In this document: piece after piece, positions 20,818 through 31,648 of the stretch | How positions within the stretch are numbered: position 1 is the first letter of the stretch | Layout of the letters: every line of letters starts with the position of its first letter | DNA from: Anthracocystis setariae | Taxonomy: Eukaryota; Basidiomycota; Ustilaginomycetes; Ustilaginales; Ustilaginaceae | Reading direction: 5' to 3' | Assembly (NCBI GenBank): GCA_928724745.1 | Contig: CAKMXJ010000007.1 | Location: 620,001 to 684,000 of the forward strand | DNA: 64,000 nt | Program-made: the position numbers and the translations under genes | The notes under the pieces: generated by a model | What the model was told of the DNA's origin: nothing | Database searches by the model: none | The model's input: the letters and a program-made list of their open reading frames with translations, nothing else

Positions 20818-21536
20818 TGTGAAGGATGGATTGCTGGTTCGGCAAAAAGATGAAACTCGTTCCTTTTTGCGATCTGACGAGGTCGATGAATCAGGTTTGC
20901 GCTACGGACCAGATTGTGGTGATGGTGAAAGCAAGCAAAGCGTCAGATCAGGTAGGAAGAGGTTGAGGTACCTCGAGGCGCTCAGTCGGAGCTGCATGCA
21001 TGCCTATGCCCTTTTTTTTTTTTTTGGGTGAGGCGGTTGCAGCGTGAACTCACAAACTCTCAGCTGAAAGCTCGCAATGTGGAGGGTGTATTTTCAGCAA
21101 TCGTGTTGGTTTTACAAATGCTAACAATTGGCCGGAGAAGATTGGGATTCGTACGAGTCTTCAAGTGATCATATCATATTGAATTTGGGGATATTGATTT
21201 TTTTTTTTTCCGCCTCGCAGTCAAAGGACCCAAAAAAAAAAAAAGGCGGCCGCAGTCGGCTGAGCCACATGTCCAATAAAGTACTTCCTTCCTCGCACTC
21301 TTACCTTCGCGTCCCCATCCTCCTCGATCATCTCAGTATACCCGACCGGTCTCGTCTTTCACCAAAGGTCACCCACTCAAACCCGAATTTTGGATCGCAT
21401 CCAGCCCATTGAGGTCCAATCAGCTCTGTCACATCTCTCTGGAGCTGGTCTCCCAACTCTTCTTTCCCACACAAGTGCATCTTCGAGCACCGTCCGGTGC
21501 ATAGGCAACGACCTTAACCGTAAACAGAGCTTCATC
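20818..21536. other. Divergent promoter region between RAB18 and DPH3
   Basis: No gene seen. T-runs (near 21011 and 21199) and an A13-type run near 21232 are present. Both flanking genes must take their promoters from here. Confidence 0.55.
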
Positions 21537-21809
21537 ATGCCGGTCTCTTACTACGATGAGATTGAGCTCGAGGACATGTCCTACGACGAGGAGAAGGATC
21601 TCTTCCACTATCCTTGTCCCTGTGGTGACCGCTTCGAGATCACTCGTGCGCAGCTCAAGGAGGCTGAGGACGTGGCAAGGTGTCCCAGCTGCTCGCTCAT
21701 CATTCGAGTCGTCTTCGATCCCATTGATTTTGAAGACGACGATGACGACGACGAGCCCGTAGCGAACCCCATCGAGACCACCAACCAGGCCGTGGCTGTT
21801 GCTGCGTAA
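21537..21809 (+). CDS. DPH3: Diphthamide biosynthesis protein 3 / Kti11, CSL zinc protein
   Basis: This 90-residue protein donates electrons to the Dph1-Dph2 radical enzyme in diphthamide synthesis on eEF2 and supports Elongator-dependent tRNA modification. It matches the family along its whole length. The N-terminal [15 protein letters not shown] is followed by the zinc/iron ligands Cys27 and Cys29 (YPCPCGDRF) and Cys49 and Cys52 (ARCPSCSL), then an acidic tail with a run of Asp. The frame is open upstream to 21390, but family length and the conserved MPVSYYDE opening fix the start at 21537. Confidence 0.96.
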   Translation: MPVSYYDEIELEDMSYDEEKDLFHYPCPCGDRFEITRAQLKEAEDVARCPSCSLIIRVVFDPIDFEDDDDDDEPVANPIETTNQAVAVAA

Positions 21810-23974
21810 ACTATGAAGGGTAAGCACTTATTAAGCTGCAAACGCGAAAGCAACTCGAACAATATCTGTCAATGGCAACGGCAAAAGTGCTACTTCCGGC
21901 AACCATCAAGCCACCTCTGAATGATTAGACTTAACTTTTCAGTTCTGCTTCCGAATAGAGACTTCGCAATCTCTTGTGGACAACTTATACCAATACCAAA
22001 ACCTTGTATGACGCTTGAAATCGAGAACCAAGTATTGATGCTTGCTTCTTCGATGGGGTCGATGGTTGCAGGGACACGCTTTGCCTTGCCTGATAGATCT
22101 GTTCTATGGTGCTTTCGGCACAGTAATCCGCGACGGACATTGAAACTGACTTTGTTCTTGTTCTCTGTCTTAAACCTGCTCAGGATTTCTGGTTCTCCTC
22201 CCTCGATTGCCACCGCAACGCTCTTCGTCTAGCAACGCATCACAAGTTTCGGGTCACAAGGTTAGTTGCGCCCTCCGACGTGTGCCCAACTTGGCACGAT
22301 ACCGCTTCGGACATGCCTCCCTTCCGCAATGGGGACGCTTGGCCGGCTGCGTTCCGATGATTAAAACTAGTTTATCCATTCTCTGAGGGGGTGGGGTGTC
22401 TGCCGCAGCCTGGACTCAACGAGCTTCGGAGACTCGTCTTGTTACCAGAGCCTAGTCCTCAGGGAGAAGACTTGATACCGTTCTCGTTCCGGCTCCACCT
22501 CTCCGATTTCTCCTTGCGAGCTGCGCTATTGATCGAAGGACGTCAGGCGCGTTTAGGCTGCTGGGCTTGCGATGGTCGGATGTCGATTAACTCGTTTCGG
22601 CGGCATGCGAAAGACGTTGGATCTGCTTCCCAGTGTGAAGCCTACGTTGCTGTCTTTTTGTCAATCGCGTCGTGCTCGGATTGCAGGCCTCGGCGAGGTG
22701 CGCGCAACCCTGACCGTCCGTAGATGCATTAATCTTCTCTATGACCCTTCGCTCAATTCCGCTGGGCTTCTCAAAGCATCTGGGAATCGGATGCTGACTT
22801 TGCTGTTCTTTGCATTGCGTCCAAAAGCTTATCGAAAGCCACGTCCGCACCATCTTACTCGCGGCGACACACTCGGTCGCCAAGCATACCTCTCTGACTC
22901 GTAAGTGTCTCGCGCTCGACAATCCCACGACACGTTGTAATCGGATCAGCTGTGCTTTGCAGCACAACATCGCGGCGTTGATGAACGTATTTCCCATACT
23001 CTTTTTTTTTACCGAGCTGTGAGCCTTCGCAGTGGCGGGGCTAAGATCGCTTTGCTCAAAACATGCATCACCAACTGAGCCCTTTGGCATCGAGCTCGAT
23101 GTCTTCGATTGCGGTTTCCCGATACGAAAGCAAGGAGCAAGTCTCGCTGACTCTGTCCACTCTTTTTGTCCTGCTCTTGATCTTGGATGATCGCCTTATG
23201 ACAGATTGTAATTCTCTCTCCCGCATTGCATCTTGTACTGTATGTTGATCACCATTCGCACTTGCCATCATTAACTGTACCACTACCTTGATCGCTAGTG
23301 TCGCTTCGCCGGCTTCGATTGTACTTTTGCATCTAATCTGTATCATGCCACTTTTTCTACTGTGTGCAGTTGCTGCCTGGGAGGATCTGTAAGAAAGAGT
23401 TGGAAGAAGGAGGTGATCTGAACCTATCGCGCTGTGCAGCCGTGATGAAAAGAACGAGCGTCGCTAACAATAATATTTTTCTGGATTTCGGCTGTGGATT
23501 TCGTTTCGAGCCAGGCAATCTTGTTTGTTAGCGCAAGTTTGATGAGGGCTTGAATACAATTTCGGGTTGCTTCTTGGTATTGGATGGTATTCGAATTTTC
23601 AAATGCAACCATTGAATTACAGAGTACAGTGTAGCAGCGTGTGCATTCTGAAACACGCACGGACGAAAAGCGGTGTGGGAGTGTGTGCGTGACAGCGCAA
23701 AGAAGGAAACCAAGGTTTGAGCGACGCCAGCAGCAGCGTAGCCCAGCGTAGCCAGCCAAGCGGAGTGCATGTGCCAGTCAATCAATGTCCAAGTCTCAGT
23801 TGACTTATTCCATTCGTTGTCACCATCCTCGTCATATGGACATTTCTTCCTGCTCACCCCTTTCCCAGCTCCAGCATTTTCGAACGAGAGGAGTGTACCA
23901 ACCATTCCATCCCTTTGCATCACCACCACCACCACCACCACCACCACCAACCCCGCGCCAACAACTGAGCAAGG
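21810..23974. other. 2.2 kb spacer between DPH3 and septin gene
   Basis: No coding region could be supported; open frames are short and without family resemblance. A T9 run lies near 23000. Just before the septin ATG, at about 23919-23948, is a (CAC)n repeat within the likely 5' leader. Confidence 0.5.
23919..23948 (+). repeat. (CAC)n repeat in septin leader
   Basis: About ten CAC/ACC units lie 26 bases before the septin start codon. Confidence 0.85.
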
Positions 23975-25114
23975 ATGACGTCCAACGGCATCGGCATTGC
24001 CAATCTGCCCAACCAACGACACAAGATCGTTGCCAAGGCCGGAGGTCACTTTACCCTGATGGTGGTGGGTGAATCGGGTGTTGGTAAGACCACGCTGATC
24101 AACACGCTGTTCAGCACCGAGCTCGCCACTGGCAAGGACCACTCTCGTCGTCACACCAAGCAACTCGACAAGACGGTCGAGATCGACATCATCAAGGCTG
24201 AACTCGAGGAGAAGCAGTTCAAGGTCAAGCTCACCGTGATCGACACTCCCGGTTTTGGCGACTACGTCAACAACCGCGATTCGTGGACCCCGATCGTCGA
24301 CTTTATCGACGACCAGCACGAGTTGTACATGCGTCAGGAACAGCAACCGGAGCGTCGTGAGAAGACCGACCTTCGCGTGCACGCATGTCTCTACTTCATC
24401 CGCCCCACCGGTCACACTCTCAAGCCGTTGGACATCGAGACGATGAAGAGGCTGGGCACCCGTGTCAACCTGATTCCCGTCGTGGCCAAGGCGGATACGT
24501 TGACTCAGGCGGATTTGCAGCTGTTCAAGCAGAGGATCAGGGACGTGATTTCGACTCAGAACATCCGCGTGTACTCTCCACCGGTGGAGGCGGATGATGC
24601 GGCTAGTGCGGAACATGCCAAGTTGCTGATGAGCGCCATGCCGTTTTCGATCATCGGTTCCACCGAGGACGTTCGCACCGCCGATGGTCGCGTGGTCAAG
24701 GGTAGGGAGTATCTGTGGGGTGTCGCCGAGGTGGAGAACGAGGAACACTGCGACTTTAAGAAGTTGCGCTCTCTGCTCATCCGAACGCACATGCTCGATC
24801 TGATCAACACCACCGAAGAACTGCATTACGAGAACTACCGACAGGCACAGATGGAAACGCGCAAGTTCGGCGAGCCCAAGGTGAAGAAGCTCGACAACCC
24901 CAAGTTCAAGGAGGAGGAGGAGATGTTGAGGAAGCGGTTCACCGAGCAGGTCAAGCTGGAGGAGGCGAGGTTTAGACAGTGGGAGCAGCATCTGATTGCA
25001 GAGAGGGATAGGTTGAACAAGGATCTTGAGACCGCTCATGGTACCGTTAAGGCGTTGGAGGCCGAGTTGGATGCGTTGCAAAACGGGTATGGCCGCGGCT
25101 CGGTTCGTCGTTAA
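23975..25114 (+). CDS. CDC12: Septin, Cdc12 type
   Basis: This 379-residue filament-forming GTPase acts in septin rings and collars at the bud neck, septum and hyphal cortex. It shows a short N-terminus (GIANLPNQRHKIVAK), P-loop GESGVGKTT, DTPGFGDYVNN and AKAD for guanine recognition. The septin-unique region includes REYLWGVAEVENEEHCDF. The C-terminal coiled coil at about residues 300-375 contains KEEEEMLRKRFTEQVKLEEARFRQ. The GISNLPNQR-type opening, the SYMRQEQQP-like block and the presence of a coiled coil place it with yeast Cdc12 and fission-yeast Spn4 rather than Cdc10. No intron. The start is fixed by conservation. Confidence 0.95.
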   Translation: MTSNGIGIANLPNQRHKIVAKAGGHFTLMVVGESGVGKTTLINTLFSTELATGKDHSRRHTKQLDKTVEIDIIKAELEEKQFKVKLTVIDTPGFGDYVNNRDSWTPIVDFIDDQHELYMRQEQQPERREKTDLRVHACLYFIRPTGHTLKPLDIETMKRLGTRVNLIPVVAKADTLTQADLQLFKQRIRDVISTQNIRVYSPPVEADDAASAEHAKLLMSAMPFSIIGSTEDVRTADGRVVKGREYLWGVAEVENEEHCDFKKLRSLLIRTHMLDLINTTEELHYENYRQAQMETRKFGEPKVKKLDNPKFKEEEEMLRKRFTEQVKLEEARFRQWEQHLIAERDRLNKDLETAHGTVKALEAELDALQNGYGRGSVRR

Positions 25115-25740
25115 TGTGGTAGGAGGAGGGGCTAATTGGTGGAGGAGAGCAGGTTTGGTAGTGAGGTGGAGTGTATTGTGAATCAGCGCTGGGTGTGCCG
25201 CGCGTTGTAATTGGTTTCGGTTCTCAGAATGCTGTGTGTTGATAAGTGCGCGGTTGTGTTGTTGAGCGGTTCGATGTGAGTAGTTGACGAGGTTAGGTGG
25301 GTCGGATGCCGAGGTTTGATTGGGAGAACTCAGCTGGGTTGTTGGACTTCTCTGACGGGGGGGGGTCAGAGAGTTGGCGAGGATGGCACGATTCTGACGC
25401 GTTGCCGAGTTACAGAGTCTTGGTAAACAAGTTTGGTATATGGACGACGAGGGTGACTGTGCAATTCTGTCACTCTTTTTCCATTGGAGTTCTGATGTAA
25501 CTGTCGCATTGTTGGTGTTTTTTTTTTTTGGATGCTGGTAGTGCTACACAGTTTTTGAGGGGGGTGGGGGAGTGCGGGGTTGCAGGTTAAGCTGATTTGC
25601 AAGGGTGCAAACGTGAAGAGAGAGAGAAAGACAGAGAGAGGCTTGTCTGGATGTCAAGACAGGGGCTGGGTATGATGTCGGATGAATCCGGATGTCAGAC
25701 ACAGTGCTGCTTGCTTGGCAGTCGAAGCAGATTCGTTTTT
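25115..25740. other. Convergent spacer
   Basis: No gene seen. It contains a G8 run near 25358, a T11 run near 25519 and a GA-rich stretch near 25617-25640. Confidence 0.55.
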
Positions 25741-26739
25741 CTACCTGAACATTCGACTCATAAAGATTTTGAACTGGAATTCGATGGTCATGTCGAGGAA
25801 TTCTTCTTGAAACCAACGGGGATAATCCTTGACGAGACTGTCGTCCGCATTGCTGGGGCCGTCTAGCAAGAGCATTACAGCCAAAAACTGGTTGATGAAC
25901 TCCTTTTTGACGAGCTCAGCCTCGGGAGGTGGATGCTTCGGGTCACGAAGTTCGATTTTGATGTGCTCGAAAGCTTTGCTCAACTCGAAGAGCCTCTGCA
26001 AGGCTACTTTGACGGCAGGATCAGGCGACTTGGCCGACTTGGCTTTCTCCTTGCCTTTCCCGTTCTTGCTCGTAGGGTTAGCCTGACTGACTCCAGGCAG
26101 TTTCTCCTCCTTTTGCTTGGTGGGCAAGCTGACGAAGAGTTTGTCAAGGTCGGATTTGTAGTCCTTTTCGTTGCTCTTGCTATCTTCAATAGAGGTACCA
26201 GAGGATTCGATCTCGTTTTTACGGTTGATCTTGCTGTTTTCGGTGAGGTTAGCAGAGGATTTGTTGTCGTCTTTGTCGATCTTGCTATCCATGGCAGAGG
26301 TGCCAGAGGATTCGATGTCCTTTTGGTTGATCTTACTGTCCTTGGCAGAGGTACCAGAGGACTTGTTGTCGGTTTCGTCGATCTTGTAGCCTTCAGCAGA
26401 GGTACCAGAGGATTCAATCTCGTTCTTACGGTTGATCTTGCTGTTTTCTGTGGGGTTAGCAGAGGATTTGTTGCCGTTCCCATTGATCTCGTTGTCCTTG
26501 GCAGAAATCTCGGAGGAAGTGAGGTCGTTTTCGTCGATCTTGCTACCTTCAGCAGAGGCAGCAATAGGTTTGATATCGCTTTCGTTGATCTTGTAACCTT
26601 TAGCAGAGGTACCAGAAGATTTGATCTCTTTACTATCCTTGGCAGTCATACCAGAGCTTGCATCCGGCTTGCTCACGACTGGGGTTGATATGCTTGCAGC
26701 AGCGGCCTTGAACTTCTTCTTTTTCGACTTGCACGCCAT
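25741..26739 (-). CDS. Tandem-repeat hypothetical protein
   Basis: This encodes 332 residues of no recognised family. After a Lys-rich N-terminus (MACKSKKKKF), residues about 38-193 are roughly nine imperfect 17-residue repeats built on SSGTSAKDSKINxKD-like units, that is 51-bp DNA repeats. A larger unit beginning NKSSAN...TENSKINRKN occurs twice. The C-terminal 90 residues are not repetitive and look folded: an amphipathic helical region from VALQRLFELSKAFEHIKI to FQFKIFMSRMF. There is no signal peptide, so it is not an evident secreted effector. The upstream in-frame ATG directly precedes the Lys run. The 51-bp period suggests copy-number change by slippage or unequal crossing-over. Confidence 0.7.
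   Translation of the reverse strand: MACKSKKKKFKAAAASISTPVVSKPDASSGMTAKDSKEIKSSGTSAKGYKINESDIKPIAASAEGSKIDENDLTSSEISAKDNEINGNGNKSSANPTENSKINRKNEIESSGTSAEGYKIDETDNKSSGTSAKDSKINQKDIESSGTSAMDSKIDKDDNKSSANLTENSKINRKNEIESSGTSIEDSKSNEKDYKSDLDKLFVSLPTKQKEEKLPGVSQANPTSKNGKGKEKAKSAKSPDPAVKVALQRLFELSKAFEHIKIELRDPKHPPPEAELVKKEFINQFLAVMLLLDGPSNADDSLVKDYPRWFQEEFLDMTIEFQFKIFMSRMFR
26158..26628 (-). repeat. Intragenic 51-bp tandem repeats, about 9 copies
   Basis: The repeats are read from the protein as consecutive 17-residue units with conserved SSGTSA, SKIN/SKID and D/N at the boundaries. Units diverge at 30-60 percent of positions by eye, so the array is old or under relaxed constraint. Confidence 0.75.
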
Positions 26740-28023
26740 GATTGTAGTGGCAGAGAATTTCGGAAAGACAAGAGGATGTTCAGGGGATCAGGATGTGCTG
26801 AGAAAGTGTCGAGCAAGCTGAAGGAGCGATGCTAGGCTTGAGGGACATGGCTGAAAAGGTGAGACATGGTCTATTTGTACCTTCTTGCCCCAAGCCATAA
26901 CAAGCGATACCTGACGACGCCAACTAAAACGACACTATTGTACTGTACAGAACGTGCGGGTTTCAGCAGACTCTAAATGCGCTGTGCGGAACTGTGTGCG
27001 CTTCCGTGCTATCTCCGCAAGTAGCAGGTGTGCGCAGCGCCTTCAAATGATTATCATCATCTGAACCAAGGCGGCGCATGTTGTACAAAGCGTTTACAGT
27101 CTCATGCGGACGAAGTCGCGCGGGGCGGTTTTCTTTGAGGTGTAGCAGCGAAGCCATTGGCACTGCTTCGCGGGTGCGGAGGGTTGGAAAGTTGACAGCC
27201 ACGCGATGCCAAGCTGGCAGCGCCATCACACAATGTCTCGCTCGCCCTTTGCTGTCGTCAGTGCAGCACAGTGACGGGTTACAGTACCGTAGTACTGTAA
27301 GTCGCGCTGATGAGAATTTAGAGAAATTCCAAGCAACACAGCCATTTTTCCCCTCTTTCTCTGAGAGAAGTGGGAAGAGTTGAGAGCGCAAACGCGAGCG
27401 ACGCAGGATCGCAAGATCACGGCCCGAGCGTGCAGTAAGCATTTTCCCAATTTCGATTCGCTTCGTGCGTGCGATTGGCCAGAGCAAAGCGCATCATGCC
27501 CACCGGCACCCTGGGCACCGCCAACTCATCCCGCTTCGCTCCTTGTTCGATCCACCATCACCACGTTGCGCAGATCATACCATCCACCCACCCATCCATC
27601 CAATCTCCATCCGCTGCGACCGTTGCATCCCCTAACCTCACCGAAGCAGTTCCGAACCAGCACAGATCAAGTCCCACTCGCCATCGCAGCTTTGACACTC
27701 ATCGTCTCCATAAGCTAAAGTAACCCTCCACATCGAAACGGCCAAACCCCAAGGTCAATCCTCGCCAGCTCCTTCCGGTTTCCAAGCTCGCTGCGCCGTC
27801 AACAGCTCTTGTCTCGATCCTCACCGCATCCATCTCGGTCTCTTTTCGGATCAAGTCGAGGATTTAGCGCCTTAAACGCACGACTGAGCCAGCACTTGAT
27901 ACCCGCAACCCACGTTTTGGTGATACGGTCGGCACCTCCGAACCTATCAATTTGCTCATCGCATTAACGATCCAATACCCAGCAAAACCTAACAATCTTT
28001 CCGGCGCCACCTGATCGCTCACC
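26740..28023. other. 1.3 kb divergent spacer before epsin gene
   Basis: No supported gene. It holds a GTACTGTACAG motif at 26940-26950 and ACAGTACCGTAGTACTGTA at 27281-27299. A CA/CT-rich leader runs from about 27490 to the epsin ATG. Confidence 0.5.
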
Positions 28024-29212
28024 ATGTCTCTCCAAAACATCTCCAAATCCGCTCTTCGTGTGGGCAAGAACTACGTCAAAGGCTACTCGGACGTTCAGGT
28101 CAAGGTCCGTGATGCCACCTCGAACGATCCTTGGGGTCCTAGCGGCACTCAGATGAACGAGCTTGCGCAGATGAGCTACAACCAGTATGTTTCTACCACC
28201 TCCTTAACTTTGGCGCAGCCTGATTGTGTCCGTTGACTGACGATTTGCGTTCTCCTGTCTTGACATTCTGCAGAAGCGACTTTATCGAAATGATGGAGAT
28301 TCTCGACAAACGTCTCAACGACAAGGGCAAGAACTGGCGACACGTCTTCAAGTCGCTTACTCTTCTCGACTACCTCCTCCACGCTGGCTCCGAAAATGTG
28401 GTCATCTACTTCCGCGATAACATCTATATTGTCAAGACGCTCAAGGAGTTCCAGTACATTGACGAAAGCGGCAAAGATCAGGGTGCTAATGTTCGTCAGA
28501 AGGCCAAGGATATCACCAACCTTCTTCAGGACGAAGCACGTCTTCGCGATGAGCGACGTTCGCGATCGCACATGCGCGACCGCATGTCCAACGGTCCAGA
28601 TGACGACGATGATGCTGCGCGAAGGAGGCGTGCCGAACAGGAGCGCAACCGACGCAGACCAGCCAACAACGAAGACGACGAACTTCAAAGGGCTATTGAG
28701 GAGTCCAAACGCATGGCGCAACGAGAGCAAGACCGGATCCGTGCCGAGGCCAAGGACGAAGAAGAGCTCCAGCGTGCATTGGCTCTGTCCAAAAAGGAAG
28801 AGGAGGAGCGAATCAAAGCTCTCGAAGAGGCCAACAAGAATGCGCTTTTCGACGACTCGATCAACCTTGACAGTAACAACGCTTATACCCAGAATCAGCA
28901 GGTTGACTTTTTCGGTAACCCGCTCGTTGATACCTCCGGCGCCCAAGGCTACGGAGTGCAACCTCAGTATACGAGCTTCAATCCGTACATGCAGATGCAG
29001 CCGACTGGCTACAATCCGTTTATGCAGAACCAGTTGCAACAACAGGAGCTGATGCAGCAGCAGTACATGCAACAGCAGCAGGCCGAGTATCAAAGACAGA
29101 TGGAGCTTCAACAAGCGGCTGTTCAGTACCAGAACATGATGACACAGCAACAGCTGCAGCCGCAACCCACGAGCTTTGGTTCCAACAACCCCTGGCTTCA
29201 GCAACAGCAACC

Positions 29213-29248
<36 letters not shown>

Positions 29249-29612
29249 CAACGTGCCGGTGGGAGACCTCTTCTCGTCTGCGCCTACACCTCCGCCTGCG
29301 CAACCTGCACCACAGCCGCAGCCGCAGCAGGCGGCTAGCCCAGCACCATCGTCGTCGCAACAAAACACACCTATCCGAGCCAAGGTCAACAACGACGGCA
29401 AGTACAACGAGCTGAACCGTCTACTGGCTATGGGAGACGGCGTCGACACGTTTGGCAACACGGGTGAAATGAGAATGGGCCCCAACATCGCACACTACAA
29501 CCAGATGAAGGCTCAGCAGACCGGGATGAACTTTAACGCCAACACCAACCAACACCACCAACAGCAGCAGCAGGGCTCGGATATGAACAATAATCCGTTC
29601 TTTAAAGTCTAG
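28024..29612 (+). CDS. ENT1: Epsin, clathrin adaptor with ENTH domain
   Basis: Two exons, 28024-28184 and 28274-29612, give 499 residues. The 89-nt intron (GTATGT...CTGCAG) splits the ENTH domain and restores SYNQSDFIEMMEILDKR. Epsins bind PI(4,5)P2 through ENTH and recruit ubiquitinated cargo during endocytosis. The ENTH domain spans about 10-150 with KNWRHVFKSLTLLDYLLHAG. Two ubiquitin-interacting motifs follow: DELQRAIEESKRMAQ and EELQRALALSKKEEE. After these comes a Gln-rich region with a CAG-encoded Gln run, a YNPFMQ motif and a terminal NNPFFKV. NPF motifs bind EH-domain proteins. The gene is convergent with the P450 gene. Confidence 0.94.
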
Positions 29613-29694
29613 CCTGCCCCCCTCCCCACCCTCCTACCTAGCCCCTTTTGTTTTATGTTTGTGTATAGCTTTCCCTCAAGTTTTGTTGTTGATC

Positions 29695-29732
<38 letters not shown>

Positions 29733-30055
29733 GCAGCAGAGTAGCGGTTTTGGCGTGGAGATGCATGAGTCAGGATTTTTTTTTTTTTCGGCTGCACTCT
29801 GTGGCGTGGATGGATTGCTCGAACTCAAGGGGCTTGAGGTGGTGGTGGTGGTTTGACGTGGGATGCAAGAGGAAAACTCAAGAAGAGGGAATTGCAGCCG
29901 AAGTGAACGGAAGAGAATTCGTTGCGATTGGGACGATCATAAGAAAATGCAAGTGCGATTGGACACAAGACGATGATGAGATTATGGAAAAAAAAAAAAC
30001 AGAGGGGGGAGGGATGAGTGACAAAAGACGATAGAGATCGCATGGCGTTGTGAAG
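29613..30055. other. Convergent spacer with (GAT)n repeat
   Basis: No gene. A perfect (GAT/ATG)n microsatellite lies at about 29694-29731 in the probable epsin 3' UTR, with a T12 run near 29777 and an A10 run near 29989. Confidence 0.7.
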
Positions 30056-31648
30056 TTAGGCAAGGGTATTGAGTGGGTAGGAGAGGGAGACGGGTTTGGA
30101 GGGGTATCTTCTATGTTCGCTTTCCTGGTTGGGAAGTGGAACGTTGTCTGAATTGTAAAGTGTTCCTTTGGCGTCGGTGGTTCGAGTGGAAGGGAAGGTG
30201 AGTAGGAAGGCAGCGTGAATGGTCTTAATTTCAAGTTTGGCAAAACGCATTCCAAGACAGACATGCCTTCCTGCACCCCAGGGAACAAATTCGCCTTCCC
30301 CCTTGCCCTCCCCACGAGCAAAGCGTTCCGGGTCAAACTTGAGTGGATCCGTATAGATGTTGCTATTCCTGTGCGCCGCGCCTAACCAAAACCCAACAAA
30401 CTCCTTGTCGTGGATCTCGTCGCCTGCAATCTTGGTGGTGATGTGCGTCACTTTGGACGAGGTGCGCAGCTTACGTCGGAAGATGATCGAAATCATGAGC
30501 ATACGCAGCGTTTCATCGAGCACGGTCTCGTATAGAGGCAATGAGCCTTCCCATTCCTCGAGTGGCGTTCGGTCAAGCTTCTCCTGCAGCGTGAGCGAAT
30601 CGTAGTCGTCGCCACGCTCTTCTGCGCTTCTACGGAGAACGGATTCGAATTCAGCACGAACGCGATCTCGCAGCTCAGGGTTGGCGTGCAGGAAAACGAG
30701 AAGCCAAGATGTGACACCGGTGGTGTTGATGATGGCAGCAAAGAGACCACCCATGACAAAGTCTTCGATGGCTTTGTCAGAGGCTCCACGATCGATCATC
30801 TCCTGGATGTAGTCGTTCTCGCGACGGCCTTCCTTCTTGCGCTTTGCGAGCGTGGTTCGGATGGCAGTGGACATCTTGATGGCGCCGATCCACTTGGAGA
30901 CGGTGGAGGGGATGGGAACAAGCGGGAAGTGGGTGGCCATGTAACCGGTGTTATCGGCAAACTGCCAGAAGGGGCCCTCCATAGCTTTGACAGTGTTGAT
31001 GTCGCGTGCATGCTCTGCGAGACCGACAAAGAGGACCGAGATTTGAAAGACGAGCGGATAGATGGTCTTGTGGATGTCAATCTCACCGTTGGTAGCCGGG
31101 AGCGTTTTGAACAAGTCAAGCGCAGATCGGACCATGTCTGGGATGTTGCCCTGCAGCCTCTGAGGAGACACGGCGCCACGGAGGTTCTGGACGAAGCCTT
31201 CAGAGCCGGCATCGGCGGGGGGTTTGGCGAGGAAAGCAGGGAGTTGAGGAATACCGGCAAACATGATTTCGTAGGCCGTGTTGAAATCAAGGCTACGATC
31301 GTGGAAGAAAGTCTTGCCATCCTGACGAACGTTGCTGATGACGGTCATGATCTTGTCGCGCGAATTGACGCGAGCGCCATCTTGTTTGGGAGGAGATTGA
31401 TGCCAGCTTTCGGGATCGCCAAAGATGTTGCGCAGGAAAGAGTTGCGTTGTGAGTAGAGCCTGGAGGAACCAAGACCGGGGACAAGCGCACGATAGGGCT
31501 TGACGTTACCGGATCGGTAGAGGCCGGCCGGGGCTCGGAAGAAATTCCAAAAAAGGATGGCTACAGCGATGGCAGCGGCGGACCAGAAGGGGCTCGAGGA
31601 GACGAGCGAGGCCTCAGTTGAGACTGCAAAGAATGTGGAGTTAGCCAT
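30056..31648 (-). CDS. Cytochrome P450 monooxygenase
   Basis: This is a 530-residue ER-anchored P450. The N-terminal membrane segment is around SSPFWSAAAIAVAILFWNFF, followed by a proline-containing hinge. Helix I is GGLFAAIINTTGVTSW. Its usual acidic residue before Thr is Asn, as in the CYP7/CYP8-like group, so oxygen activation may differ from the AGxDT norm. ExxR is in DETLRM. The heme loop FVPWGAGRHVCLG puts the Cys ligand at about residue 464. The substrate is unknown. The heme loop is reminiscent of CYP51, but no CYP51 substrate-recognition motif is seen. The frame runs upstream to 31906 through a GT repeat. The Met at 31648, just before the anchor, fits family length. It is convergent with epsin. 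Confidence 0.88.
   Translation of the reverse strand: MANSTFFAVSTEASLVSSSPFWSAAAIAVAILFWNFFRAPAGLYRSGNVKPYRALVPGLGSSRLYSQRNSFLRNIFGDPESWHQSPPKQDGARVNSRDKIMTVISNVRQDGKTFFHDRSLDFNTAYEIMFAGIPQLPAFLAKPPADAGSEGFVQNLRGAVSPQRLQGNIPDMVRSALDLFKTLPATNGEIDIHKTIYPLVFQISVLFVGLAEHARDINTVKAMEGPFWQFADNTGYMATHFPLVPIPSTVSKWIGAIKMSTAIRTTLAKRKKEGRRENDYIQEMIDRGASDKAIEDFVMGGLFAAIINTTGVTSWLLVFLHANPELRDRVRAEFESVLRRSAEERGDDYDSLTLQEKLDRTPLEEWEGSLPLYETVLDETLRMLMISIIFRRKLRTSSKVTHITTKIAGDEIHDKEFVGFWLGAAHRNSNIYTDPLKFDPERFARGEGKGEGEFVPWGAGRHVCLGMRFAKLEIKTIHAAFLLTFPSTRTTDAKGTLYNSDNVPLPNQESEHRRYPSKPVSLSYPLNTLA

Noticed and set aside
23528..25081. 517-codon antisense frame across the septin gene
   Set aside because: It mirrors the septin coding strand, with Leu/Val-rich shadow sequence. 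The sense frame is a clear septin.
28176..29363. Leu-rich antisense frame over epsin
   Set aside because: The Leu runs are the complement of the CAG/CAA glutamine codons of epsin.
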